From assembly GCA_964612675.1 (NCBI GenBank), contig CAZTDD010000001.1, positions 186,001-250,000 on the forward strand: DNA of 64,000 bases, written 5' to 3'. Position 1 is the stretch's first letter; each line of letters begins with the position of its first letter. The notes beneath the pieces were generated by a model. It was not told where the DNA came from. It did not search any database and saw only the letters and a program-made list of their open reading frames with translations. The position numbers and the translations under genes were made by a program. This document shows positions 33,975-42,579 of this stretch, one piece after another. This DNA comes from CAZTDD01 sp964612675 (GTDB lineage: Bacteria; Hinthialibacterota; Hinthialibacteria; Hinthialibacterales; JAKPRU01).

Positions 33975-35882
33975 ATGGACATCAAAGACAGCAAATCTGA
34001 AGAACAAAAGAAGAAAACCGATCAGAAACCCGAGATACCTCAGTCGCCATGGCGGTCGTGGCCTTTGCTATTGGCGTTGGTCGTCGCTTGGATATTCCTG
34101 TTACAGGGCTTCGGGACGGAATACCCGTCGATATCCTACTCGAAATTCAAGAGCGAACTGAAGTCCGGCAACATAAAACGCGTTGAGGCGAAGGGAGAGA
34201 CAATTACCGGCGAATTTAAGAAGCCGATTGAGATTCAAGTACCTGCAGGCTTAACCGGCGAAGAAACAAAGAAACAGAAAATCGAGCGATTCGAGACAAC
34301 AACACCTCCCTTTGGGGATGAAAAACTGACGGATCAACTGATTTCGCAGGATATAGAATTCGTATCGAAAGGTTCAGCGGAAGGTGGTTTCTGGATCGTA
34401 TTGGCAAACCTGCTTCCGTTTCTTCTTCTGATCGGTATCGGAATCCTCATCATGCGCCGAGCAACGCAGCAGGCCGGTGGCATGATGTCTATCGGGCGTT
34501 CAAAAGCCAAGAAATTCGAGAAAGAACACACCTCAGTTACGTTCGAAGACGTCGCCGGGCTCAAAGAGGCCAAGGAAGGTCTCAAGGAAATCATCTCTTT
34601 TCTGCGGGAACCCGATCGCTACACACGTCTGGGGTGCCGAGTACCGAAAGGCGTGTTGCTTGTCGGACCGCCGGGTTCAGGAAAGACACTCCTGGCCCGG
34701 TCGGTGGCGGGCGAAGCGGAATGTCCCTTTTATAGCATTACGGGATCGGATTTTATGGAAATGTTTGTCGGTGTTGGGGCATCGCGGGTGAGGGATTTAT
34801 TCAAAACCGCTAAACAGAATACACCTTGTATTATTTTCCTCGATGAATTGGACTCCGTAGGACGACATCGTGGAGCAGGTCTTGGCGGCGGTCATGACGA
34901 GCGCGAGCAAACACTCAACCAGCTCTTGTCCGAAATCGATGGATTCGAACCAACAGACAACCTTGTCGTAATGGCGGCCACGAATCGTCCCGATATCTTG
35001 GACCCGGCTTTGCTCCGTCCGGGACGTTTCGACCGGCGCGTCACCGTCGATCTACCGAGTGTTCACGAGCGGGCCGAAATCCTCAAAGTGCATGCGCGCA
35101 AGGTTCCCCTGAAAGACGATGTCGATCTTGAGGAAATCGCTCGATCGATGCCCGGCCGTTCCGGTGCCGACCTCAGCAACCTGGTAAACGAAGCGGCTCT
35201 TATGGCGGCAAAAGAAGGTAAAGAAAAGGTCGGTAAGGAAGATTTCAGTCGTGCGCGCGATCAGATCCTTATGGGGCAGCAGCGCAGCGGCATTGTGTTG
35301 CGCGGTCGTGAGAAGCACGCCATCGCCGTGCATGAAGCCGGTCATGCGCTTGTCGCCCATTTGGAACCGGAAGCCGATCCCGTCGAAAAGGTCAGCATTA
35401 TCCCGCGCGGACGCGGACTGGGAGCCACCCAGCAATTACCGGAAGAACGATACAACTTTACGGCAGACTACCTGCGGGCGCGTCTCAAAGTGATGCTCAG
35501 CGGCCGTGCAAGTGAGAGCGCTGTCCTCGGATCGATTTCGACCGGTGCGGCCGACGACCTGAGCCAGGCAACCCGTCTTGCACGTCGAATGGTCAGCCAG
35601 TGGGGAATGAGCGAGAAATTCCACCATGTCGCGTTTCAAGACGGGGACACGGATGTGTTTCTCGGCGAGCAAATCGCTCAGCAACGGGAATACAGCGAGG
35701 AAACCGCTCGTGAAATCGACTTGGAAGTGAAGGACCTGATCGACGAGTGTTACAAAGGCGCTCTCAATATCCTTCAAGAGAATCAAGATAGACTCAAACA
35801 TATCGCCGAGGTCCTCGAAGAAGAGGAAACCCTGGAAGGAGAACAGCTCAAAAACCTTCTTGACGGTAATGAAAAAGAATAA
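33975..35882 (+). CDS. ftsH: ATP-dependent zinc metalloprotease FtsH
   Basis: A 635-residue membrane-bound AAA+ protease that degrades damaged membrane and short-lived regulatory proteins. The N-terminus has two membrane helices (about 29-47 and 139-160) around a periplasmic domain. The AAA domain has Walker A GPPGSGKT (231-238), Walker B IIFLDELDSVG (about 286-296), and the second region of homology ATNRPDILDPALLRPGRFDR. The zinc site HEAGH is at 453-457. The sequence around the Walker B reads GRHRGAG where GRQRGAG is more usual. The gene stands alone between the sugar importer and the BON gene and ends at a strong terminator hairpin. Confidence 0.97.
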   Translation: MDIKDSKSEEQKKKTDQKPEIPQSPWRSWPLLLALVVAWIFLLQGFGTEYPSISYSKFKSELKSGNIKRVEAKGETITGEFKKPIEIQVPAGLTGEETKKQKIERFETTTPPFGDEKLTDQLISQDIEFVSKGSAEGGFWIVLANLLPFLLLIGIGILIMRRATQQAGGMMSIGRSKAKKFEKEHTSVTFEDVAGLKEAKEGLKEIISFLREPDRYTRLGCRVPKGVLLVGPPGSGKTLLARSVAGEAECPFYSITGSDFMEMFVGVGASRVRDLFKTAKQNTPCIIFLDELDSVGRHRGAGLGGGHDEREQTLNQLLSEIDGFEPTDNLVVMAATNRPDILDPALLRPGRFDRRVTVDLPSVHERAEILKVHARKVPLKDDVDLEEIARSMPGRSGADLSNLVNEAALMAAKEGKEKVGKEDFSRARDQILMGQQRSGIVLRGREKHAIAVHEAGHALVAHLEPEADPVEKVSIIPRGRGLGATQQLPEERYNFTADYLRARLKVMLSGRASESAVLGSISTGAADDLSQATRLARRMVSQWGMSEKFHHVAFQDGDTDVFLGEQIAQQREYSEETAREIDLEVKDLIDECYKGALNILQENQDRLKHIAEVLEEEETLEGEQLKNLLDGNEKE

Positions 35883-35924
35883 CTCGCTACGTATCGATAA
35901 GAACATAGAAATGCATATCAATAG

Positions 35925-35949
35925 AAAAAGGGCCATTCAGGCCCTTTTT
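35925..35949. terminator. Rho-independent terminator downstream of ftsH
   Basis: AAAAAGGGCC, loop ATTCA, GGCCCTTTTT. The arms match perfectly, with A-tract and T-tract on either side, so it can terminate ftsH on the + strand and also the convergent BON gene on the - strand. Confidence 0.9.
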
Positions 35950-36001
35950 CCTTTCCCTCCTTCATATTTGCAGCATCAATTCAACGATTGGCAATCCCCC
36001 T

Positions 36002-37504
36002 TCAATATGGGTGATAAGGGGCACCTCCCGGGAAATAGTAATCCGGTCCGTATCGAACCTTCAGCTCATTCACCACTGTTTTAGCGCCGCCTTCATAGGC
36101 GTTGTCGATCGCGGCTTTCTTTTCGCCCCAGGTATCTACCGTTCCCTCGAGCGTAGCCGTTTTCTCTTCGACAGTTACACTCACCTCATCGCTGTCGACA
36201 AAGGGGCTCCACCAGAGTTCGTCTTTGATATCCTGAACAATTTCCCAGTCGCTCTTCTCGGGCCACACATAGTCAACCGTCAGCCGGTTGGCGACATCCA
36301 CAACACCTTTCATCCGCGAGGCCACTTCCTCCGCCTTATTCTTCTCAAACGACGTGTCCACGGTGCCATTTAGGTACACCTTCCCGTTCGCTGCAGAGAC
36401 GGTGATATCGGGACGGTACGTATAGGTGTTCCGTTCTAATGCCTCTCTAACCCGATCCGATAATACCGGATCGGACACGGATTCTTTCGGTCGTACCTTC
36501 AGATGGTTCTTCACTCTCCAAACACCGACTGTATTCTCTGTGTCGTTCGCTGCAGCCCTTTTGGCTTCACGGTTGTCGACAGTACCGCTCAATCGAACGA
36601 CCCCATCGTCTACAGAGACGTCGACCTTAAATTCCGCGACACGTGGGTCGTATAGGAAAGCACGCTCTATCGAGTCTTTGACCTCCGAGTCGCTTAATGG
36701 GGCAGAGCGCGGTGCAGGCCGTTTCCGCTGCATCGGTTCGTCCACCCACCACTGAACCTTCACGTCACTCGCGTCGACGCTGTTGACACCAGCCACCCAG
36801 CAGAGAGTTTTTGCTTGCGTTTTTTCAGCAGCGCTGGCGACGGTGCCGTCCAGATTCACTTCACCCTCATGAACCGTCACTGAAAGCGAGGTTTCATCAA
36901 CCCATACGTATACCTCGATACGACGACGGATCTCAGCAGCAACTTCGCTGTCAAGTCGCACCTCTTTTTGATCCACTCGGATGTTGTTCTTGATTTCTCG
37001 AACACCCTTCACGTTTTTTGCAACATACTCACTCAATGACCGTTCAGGCCAAGAATCCACACTGCCGGTCAAAGTCACAACGCCACCCTGAACCTCTGCC
37101 TCGACCTCGTAGGAATCCGTTGCGGGATCTTCGCGAAGAGCTGCTTCTACGTCGCCTTCGACCTCCGCATCAGACCGCTCAATTGGTTTGACCCGAATGT
37201 CATTCACGACTGATTTCACCCCTTTGATACTTTCACCGATTGTGGCGGCGCGCTGCTTCGCCAGCAGATTGTCCACGGAACCCGATAACGTCACAATACC
37301 ATCCGCGACGTCCACATCGATTAAATGAGAACTTACCGCGTCATCCGTAAGCATTTCATTTTCAATCGCCCATCGGATATTCGTCTCATTGACTTTCCAG
37401 TCTTCCGACTGTTGAGCGAAAGAGACTCCGTTCATCCATAAGAGCGCCAACGCCGTCAGAGCACAATATGTCAGCGATTTCCTGATGTTGTCTGCAAATA
37501 TCAT
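36002..37504 (-). CDS. Periplasmic protein with six BON domains
   Basis: A 500-residue exported protein. A signal peptide (about 1-31, ending VSFAQQ) is followed by six BON repeats, each with the pattern of a helix, the strand pair V-x-DG-x-V-x-LxGxV and a glycine-containing helix (for example DGIVTLSGSVDN, GGVVTLTGSVDS, EGEVNLDGTVAS, DGVVRLSGTVDN, NGKVYLNGTVDT, KTATLEGTVDT). BON domains bind phospholipid or peptidoglycan-associated surfaces; two-domain relatives (OsmY, DolP) are induced in osmotic or envelope stress. Six in tandem is more than the usual one to three. AAAGGAGG lies just before the start. It is convergent with ftsH and lies next to the RND pump genes, consistent with an envelope function. 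Confidence 0.88.
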   Translation of the reverse strand: MIFADNIRKSLTYCALTALALLWMNGVSFAQQSEDWKVNETNIRWAIENEMLTDDAVSSHLIDVDVADGIVTLSGSVDNLLAKQRAATIGESIKGVKSVVNDIRVKPIERSDAEVEGDVEAALREDPATDSYEVEAEVQGGVVTLTGSVDSWPERSLSEYVAKNVKGVREIKNNIRVDQKEVRLDSEVAAEIRRRIEVYVWVDETSLSVTVHEGEVNLDGTVASAAEKTQAKTLCWVAGVNSVDASDVKVQWWVDEPMQRKRPAPRSAPLSDSEVKDSIERAFLYDPRVAEFKVDVSVDDGVVRLSGTVDNREAKRAAANDTENTVGVWRVKNHLKVRPKESVSDPVLSDRVREALERNTYTYRPDITVSAANGKVYLNGTVDTSFEKNKAEEVASRMKGVVDVANRLTVDYVWPEKSDWEIVQDIKDELWWSPFVDSDEVSVTVEEKTATLEGTVDTWGEKKAAIDNAYEGGAKTVVNELKVRYGPDYYFPGGAPYHPY

Positions 37505-37735
37505 TGATTATCCTCCTTTATTTGTAAGTATTGATTCCCTCTTTGCTGTTCTGCCTTCCAGCCGATCTTTTCTAAATACACTACGTTCGGTCGCGAAGTT
37601 GACCTGAGATTCGAGGACCCGCACAGTCGATGATCGGTTCTGGGGATATGGATTCGTGGTGAGACTCGTTGATTGTCCTGTGCAGCCCGGCCTAACGCAC
37701 TATCTGGCAGACACAGATACGTTCACGCACCGCGT

Positions 37736-37858
37736 TCATCCTCCAAGCGCCGACGCAATCAAACCGAACAAGCCGATTACCGCTACCGCTAAAAAGGCAA
37801 AGATGAAGCATAAATCGCGTACTTCTGAAAATGTTAATCCTGATTTTCGATTGTGCAT
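37736..37858 (-). CDS. Small hydrophobic peptide, 40 residues
   Basis: A short open frame on the - strand: a polar start MHNRKSGLTFSEVRDL then a hydrophobic helix CFIFAFLAVAVIGLFGLIAS ending GG. The codon structure and a single clear membrane span suggest a small inner-membrane protein. A weak ribosome site (GGGA) lies nine bases upstream of the ATG. It sits in the gap upstream of the BON gene, so it may be the first gene of the same transcript. The family is unknown, and the call rests on composition alone. Confidence 0.45.
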   Translation of the reverse strand: MHNRKSGLTFSEVRDLCFIFAFLAVAVIGLFGLIASALGG

Positions 37859-37977
37859 GATTACGTCCCACGAAAACGATATTTGAGGAAGTACCATTCA
37901 CGATACTCTATCCGTACTCTTGGTATTTTAACAATTTCAGGTATCTGCACCCTATCGGGCGTTCTCTGTTTACGGGA

Positions 37978-37998
37978 TGGGGGATTTTCCCACTTTGG
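37978..37998. promoter_or_regulatory. G/C-tract palindrome upstream of RND operon
   Basis: TGGGGGATTTTCCCA followed by CTTTGG, about 185-205 bases before the start of the adaptor gene. It resembles the site at 30622-30643. Possibly bound by a regulator or nucleoid protein; no direct evidence. Confidence 0.35.
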
Positions 37999-38181
37999 CC
38001 GCTTTCGCAACGATGACAAGGCTTCCACTCTACATCACGTGTGTATGCAGGAGTCCGGCTCGGATAAAGAGACGGATACTCAGGTTTGTTATGCGTATGT
38101 CAATTCATATAATTACAATGTATAAACATGACAACTCCATTCACTGTTCATAGAATGAGCATCTTCTTGGGAAAGGTGCGG

Positions 38182-39366
38182 ATGGTGCGACTTGGGAAAT
38201 GGTCACATGCCTCTTATCGCTCGGTCGTTTGTGTTGGTCCGACCATTTCCGGGAAGCTCGCCGTTTTCTTTACCTTGTCCCTTCTCCTTATCGCGTGTGC
38301 CAAGGAAGAGAAGGCGGAAGAGAATTCGTCCCAGGTCCAGCATGTGCAGACAATTCAAGCCAATGTGGAAAAGCTAGAGGATACTGTAGAAGGGATCGGT
38401 ACTCTTCGAGCGCTACAGAGAGTCGAAATTCAAGCCGAAGTGGGAGGTATTGTGCGTCGAATCTTCTTTGAAGAAGCGGATGAGGTTTATGAAGGAGAAC
38501 GCCTCCTCAAGATCGACGATGAAAAACTGAACAGACAGCTTGAAGCTCAACAGTCCGCGCTGAACGCAGCCCAAGCAACGCTGCTGAATGCAAGTCGGAC
38601 GTTTTCACGATTAAGCGAACTTCGCGAAACGAAAGTCGTATCGGAAGATGACTATGATGAAGCGGAAACCAGTCTGATGAAATCTGCGGCGGAGGTCCGG
38701 CGGATCGAATCTGAGATCGATTTCATCCGTGAGCAGATTGAGGACACGGTTGTTACAGCTCCGTTTGATGGGGTTATCTCGGACAGCCTTGTCGATGAAG
38801 GGGATTTCGTCGCCGTTGGAGAACATCTGGCAACTGTTTACCGAATCCGAGAGCTGGAAGTTGAATTTTCTCTGGCGGAACGTTTCCTCGGATCGGTTCG
38901 TGTCGGCCAACCGGTCGACATTTCTGTTGCTGCATTTCCCGACCGCCGCTTCGAGGGAAAGATCGATTACGTCGCTCCCGCAGCGGACCCCGCTACACGC
39001 GACTTTCTTCTGAAGGCCAAAGTCGACAACAGCGACGGGTTACTCAAGCCCGGAGTTTTCGCGCGTGCTGTGGTTACGGTCGATACTCACAACAAAAACC
39101 CGGTCATTCCGGAAGAGTGTTTGGTCAGCACACGAGAGGGATATGATCTGTTCATAGTCCGGGAGGGTGTGGCCCACCGAAGGAAGGTCGAAATTGGTTT
39201 GAGAAAACCGGGGAAAGTCGAAATCGTCGACGGTCTCGATGTGGGGGAAGAGGTTGTCCGGAAAGGCCATATGCAGCTTTCCGACGGAGAACAAGTGACA
39301 ATAGAAACCTCTTCGAACGAGAAACATCCAACGCAAACGAATACTCGTCGAAAAACCCCTGAATAA
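38182..39366 (+). CDS. RND efflux membrane-fusion lipoprotein (HlyD-like adaptor)
   Basis: A 394-residue periplasmic adaptor. The start at 38182 has GGAAAGG five bases upstream; an open frame back to 38128 would place an 18-residue extension before it. A signal segment (LAVFFTLSLLLIAC) ends in a lipobox, so the mature protein is a lipoprotein. Visible parts are the biotinyl-like start VEIQAEVGGIVRRIFFEEAD, the alpha-hairpin (LEAQQSALNAAQATLL to EVRRIESEIDFIREQIED), the second lipoyl half TVVTAPFDGVISDSLVDEGDFV, and beta-barrel segments to about residue 370. It links the RND pump to an outer-membrane channel. The pump gene follows after 33 bases. No TolC gene is in this operon. Confidence 0.88.
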   Translation: MVRLGKWSHASYRSVVCVGPTISGKLAVFFTLSLLLIACAKEEKAEENSSQVQHVQTIQANVEKLEDTVEGIGTLRALQRVEIQAEVGGIVRRIFFEEADEVYEGERLLKIDDEKLNRQLEAQQSALNAAQATLLNASRTFSRLSELRETKVVSEDDYDEAETSLMKSAAEVRRIESEIDFIREQIEDTVVTAPFDGVISDSLVDEGDFVAVGEHLATVYRIRELEVEFSLAERFLGSVRVGQPVDISVAAFPDRRFEGKIDYVAPAADPATRDFLLKAKVDNSDGLLKPGVFARAVVTVDTHNKNPVIPEECLVSTREGYDLFIVREGVAHRRKVEIGLRKPGKVEIVDGLDVGEEVVRKGHMQLSDGEQVTIETSSNEKHPTQTNTRRKTPE

Positions 39367-39399
39367 AAGAGACTTCCGCCGGTATAGGAATACTTCGTC

Positions 39400-42300
39400 A
39401 TGATATGGAATCTCTGCATTCGTCGGCCGGTTCTCACGATTGTCGCATTTCTGATTATTGCGATTTTCGGTATGTATGCATATTACCAAATGCCGGTACG
39501 GGAGAATCCCGACGTAGAGTTTCCGATTGTGAGTGTCAATGTCGTACTCCCCGGTGCGGAACCGGAAGTTGTAGAAACAGAAATCATCGAACCGCTGGAG
39601 GAATTGGTCAACACGATCGAAGGTCTGAAAAATCTGAAATCCACCGCTCGGGAACAGGTGGGAATCATCACAGCAGAATTCGAACTGTGGCGCGACATCG
39701 ACGTGGCTGCGCAGGATGTGCGGGATCGCGTGGCACGTGCTCGACGGGACCTACCGGACGACATCGAAGCTCCGATTGTTCGCAAGATCGATCCCGACGC
39801 TCAGCCTATCATGTGGATCGCACTGACCGGAGACGAACGTTGGAATGCAGTAGAACTATCGCAATATGCGGATGAAACACTGAAAGAACGTTTGGAAAAC
39901 TTGCGCGGCGTCGGTCAAATCTTAATCGGAGGCCAACAGTTATACGCGGTGCGCCTTCGGTTGGATCCGGCAAGGCTGGCCGCACATCATCTTACGGTAG
40001 GTGACGTCGTCCGTACCGTTCAGACCAACAATGTAAAGATACCGTCAGGCCGCGTCGAAAGCCGAGAGAGAGAATTCCTTGTTAAAACACTCGGTCAATT
40101 CGCGGAAGCGGAACCGTTGAACAGGCTTATCATCACCGAGGAAGACGGTTTTCCCGTCCGAATCGGGGACGTCGGCCAAGCTGTTGACGGCGTCGAGGAC
40201 CCCCGTCAGCTGGCCCGCTTCAACGCACAGACCACCGTGGGCTTAGGGGTCGTCAAACAACGAGATGCCAATACAGTCGCCCTCGCCGAATCGGTCCGGA
40301 ATCGTATAGAGCAGCTTTCCAAGGAATTCCCGCCCGGACTCGAGTATATACTCAGCATGGATAATTCAGAGTACATCGAAGAAAATATCAACGATTTGAT
40401 TTTTACAATTTTTATTGCCACGTTGTTGGTAATGCTGGTCGTTTTCGGATTCCTTCGAAGCCTGCGTGGAACCGCAATCACGAGTTTGGCCATGCCGACT
40501 TCGCTCCTCGGCGGTCTGGCCCTCGCGTATGTCTTCGGATTCACTCTAAATGTATTGACTCTACTCGGATTGATTCTTGCAATCGGGATTGTGATCGATG
40601 ACGCGATTGTTGTCCTGGAAAGCAGCTACCGACGAATGGAAGAGGGAGACGAAAGGAGGGAAGCCGTTCGGACGGGCACAAAACTCGTCGCGTTCCCGAA
40701 TATCGCCAACACACTCTCTTTAGCGGCCGTATTTATCCCGGTGGCTTTTACATCGGGGATAATAGGACGATTTTTCTTTGAATTCAGCCTGACAATAGCG
40801 GCGACCGTATTCGCTTCGACCTTTACCGCGTTGACGTTGACTCCCATGCTGTGTTCACGGTTCCTCAAAATCCCGGAACACCGCGGAAAACTGCTTGCAT
40901 GGTCGGAAAACGTCTTCACAGGTGTCGAGGAAATTTACCGCAGGCTGCTGGCGACGTGTATCAATCACCGAGCGATTACGATTCTCTCTGGAGTCGCTCT
41001 CTTTGCGGCGGGAATCTGGTGTTTTACAGAATTACCGAAGGAGTTCCTGCCCACTGTGGATCGTGCGGAGTTCATGGTTTCCTTCGAAACACCCGAAGGC
41101 TCTACCATACGGTACACCGATGATTACGCTCGACGCATTGAGCAAGTCCTTTCCGATACTCCTGAAGTCGAGAGTTACTTTCTCGCCATCGGCTTATCGC
41201 AGACCGGGGGGCCGGGCAGAGTGAACAGGGGAATGTCATTCGTTCGTCTCACTCACCGAACAAAGCGCGAACGCCGTCAGGTCGATATCATGCAATCGCT
41301 TCGTGAACGTTTAGCCAAGATCCCGGGTGGGAATGCGTATGTAACCGAAATCGGGGTGATAAGCATCGCGGGCGCTCCGCTTCAGATCGTACTCCAACAT
41401 CCAAATCTGATGGAACTGGCCCGTCGCCAAGAGACAATTATGACATGGATGCGTTCCGAGCCGGATTACGTCGGTGTGGATTCCGATCTAAAAATGAATA
41501 AACCCCAAATAAACGTATCGATATATCGTGACAAAGCGTCGCAAATGGGCATTACTGTGGCGGCGATTTCCAACACAATGCGATATCTCTTAGGGGAACT
41601 CGAAATTTCGGAGATTGAAAGAGAAAGCGAGCGATACGAGATTATTCCCGAGGTTGTCACAAAAGGCGAGATGACACCTGACGCGTTACGTCGATTGTAT
41701 GTGCGCAACAATGCAAATCGTCTCGTGTCTCTCGGCAATGTCGTCGATCTTGAAGAAACCATCGGGCCAAGCGAAATCAATCACTACAATCGTCTTCGTT
41801 CCGCAACGATTTCCGCATCCAATCCTCCGGGTGTTGCTCTCGGAGACGCATTGTCTAAGCTTGAAGGCTATCTTGAAGAGACTTTGCCGGGGACATTCGA
41901 TTACGAGGTAGCTGGCCGTGCGGAGACGTTTCGAGAATCATTCTATTATCTCACCATCGCTCTGCTTTTCTCTGTTGTCTTTGTCTATCTAGTGCTGGCT
42001 GCACAATTCGAATCGTTCATCCATCCATTTACAATCATGCTGACGTTGCCCCTGGCCTCTGTGGGCGCATTCGGCGCGCTATGGGCGCTCGGTATGACGT
42101 TCAACATCTTTTCATTTATTGGACTGATCATGCTGACCGGCATGGCAACAAAGAATGCGATCCTGCTGATCGATTACACAAATGTACTCGTTCGCGACGA
42201 AAAAGACCCCGTCCAGGCGGCCAAAGAGGCTGCTCACATCCGTTTCCGTCCGGTGATCATGACTACCGTATCAACGGTGCTTGGGCTTATGCCCATCGCC

Positions 42301-42459
42301 CTCGGTTATGGAGCGGGCGGCGAATCGCGAGCTCCGCTGGGAGTGGCGGTCGCCTCGGGCTTAACCGTAACCACCGGCCTGACTCTCCTGGTGATTCCCG
42401 TTGTCTACACCGTCTTGCAAACGTTACAACAGAAGATCACTACCTGGATAAGAAAGTGA
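39400..42459 (+). CDS. RND family efflux pump (AcrB/MexB-like)
   Basis: A 1019-residue inner-membrane proton-driven exporter of the hydrophobe/amphiphile RND type. The N-terminus starts MIWNLCIRRPVLTIVAFLII, a typical first helix. Conserved family segments include NVVLPGAEPEVVETEIIEPL and AREQVGIITAEFE in the porter domain, LTLLGLILAIGIVIDDAIVV with the proton-relay Asp pair, and in the C-terminal half VYLVLAAQFESFIHPFTIML and GMATKNAILLIDYTNV. Two cores of helices around two porter loops are evident. It lies 33 bases after the adaptor and would exit through a TolC-type channel, possibly the one at 28630-30063. Its substrate is not known. Confidence 0.95.
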   Translation: MIWNLCIRRPVLTIVAFLIIAIFGMYAYYQMPVRENPDVEFPIVSVNVVLPGAEPEVVETEIIEPLEELVNTIEGLKNLKSTAREQVGIITAEFELWRDIDVAAQDVRDRVARARRDLPDDIEAPIVRKIDPDAQPIMWIALTGDERWNAVELSQYADETLKERLENLRGVGQILIGGQQLYAVRLRLDPARLAAHHLTVGDVVRTVQTNNVKIPSGRVESREREFLVKTLGQFAEAEPLNRLIITEEDGFPVRIGDVGQAVDGVEDPRQLARFNAQTTVGLGVVKQRDANTVALAESVRNRIEQLSKEFPPGLEYILSMDNSEYIEENINDLIFTIFIATLLVMLVVFGFLRSLRGTAITSLAMPTSLLGGLALAYVFGFTLNVLTLLGLILAIGIVIDDAIVVLESSYRRMEEGDERREAVRTGTKLVAFPNIANTLSLAAVFIPVAFTSGIIGRFFFEFSLTIAATVFASTFTALTLTPMLCSRFLKIPEHRGKLLAWSENVFTGVEEIYRRLLATCINHRAITILSGVALFAAGIWCFTELPKEFLPTVDRAEFMVSFETPEGSTIRYTDDYARRIEQVLSDTPEVESYFLAIGLSQTGGPGRVNRGMSFVRLTHRTKRERRQVDIMQSLRERLAKIPGGNAYVTEIGVISIAGAPLQIVLQHPNLMELARRQETIMTWMRSEPDYVGVDSDLKMNKPQINVSIYRDKASQMGITVAAISNTMRYLLGELEISEIERESERYEIIPEVVTKGEMTPDALRRLYVRNNANRLVSLGNVVDLEETIGPSEINHYNRLRSATISASNPPGVALGDALSKLEGYLEETLPGTFDYEVAGRAETFRESFYYLTIALLFSVVFVYLVLAAQFESFIHPFTIMLTLPLASVGAFGALWALGMTFNIFSFIGLIMLTGMATKNAILLIDYTNVLVRDEKDPVQAAKEAAHIRFRPVIMTTVSTVLGLMPIALGYGAGGESRAPLGVAVASGLTVTTGLTLLVIPVVYTVLQTLQQKITTWIRK

Positions 42460-42471
42460 GGGAAGAAGATA

Positions 42472-42509
42472 GCTAAGGAATTCTCATCAGCCCTTGTACA
42501 ATAGAAGAG
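42472..42509 (+). promoter_or_regulatory. Candidate promoter of MscS/aldo-keto reductase unit; block shared with hibernation-factor gene
   Basis: GCTAAGGAA (42472-42480) and TTGTACAATAGAAGAG (42494-42509) are identical to segments upstream of the gene at 14479, though their spacing differs (13 versus 8 bases). TACAAT may be the -10. A matching -35 is less clear here than at 14348. The block lies about 70 bases before the start of the channel gene. Confidence 0.5.
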
Positions 42510-42579
42510 AATACGCTCATAAGAGAGGAAAGAATTCCACACACTCGCAAAAGAACACAACATGGAAGGAGAAGACACG

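Noticed and set aside
37656..37886. + strand open frame of 76 codons
   Set aside because: It overlaps the - strand membrane peptide, has no ribosome site and no hydrophobic or domain pattern.
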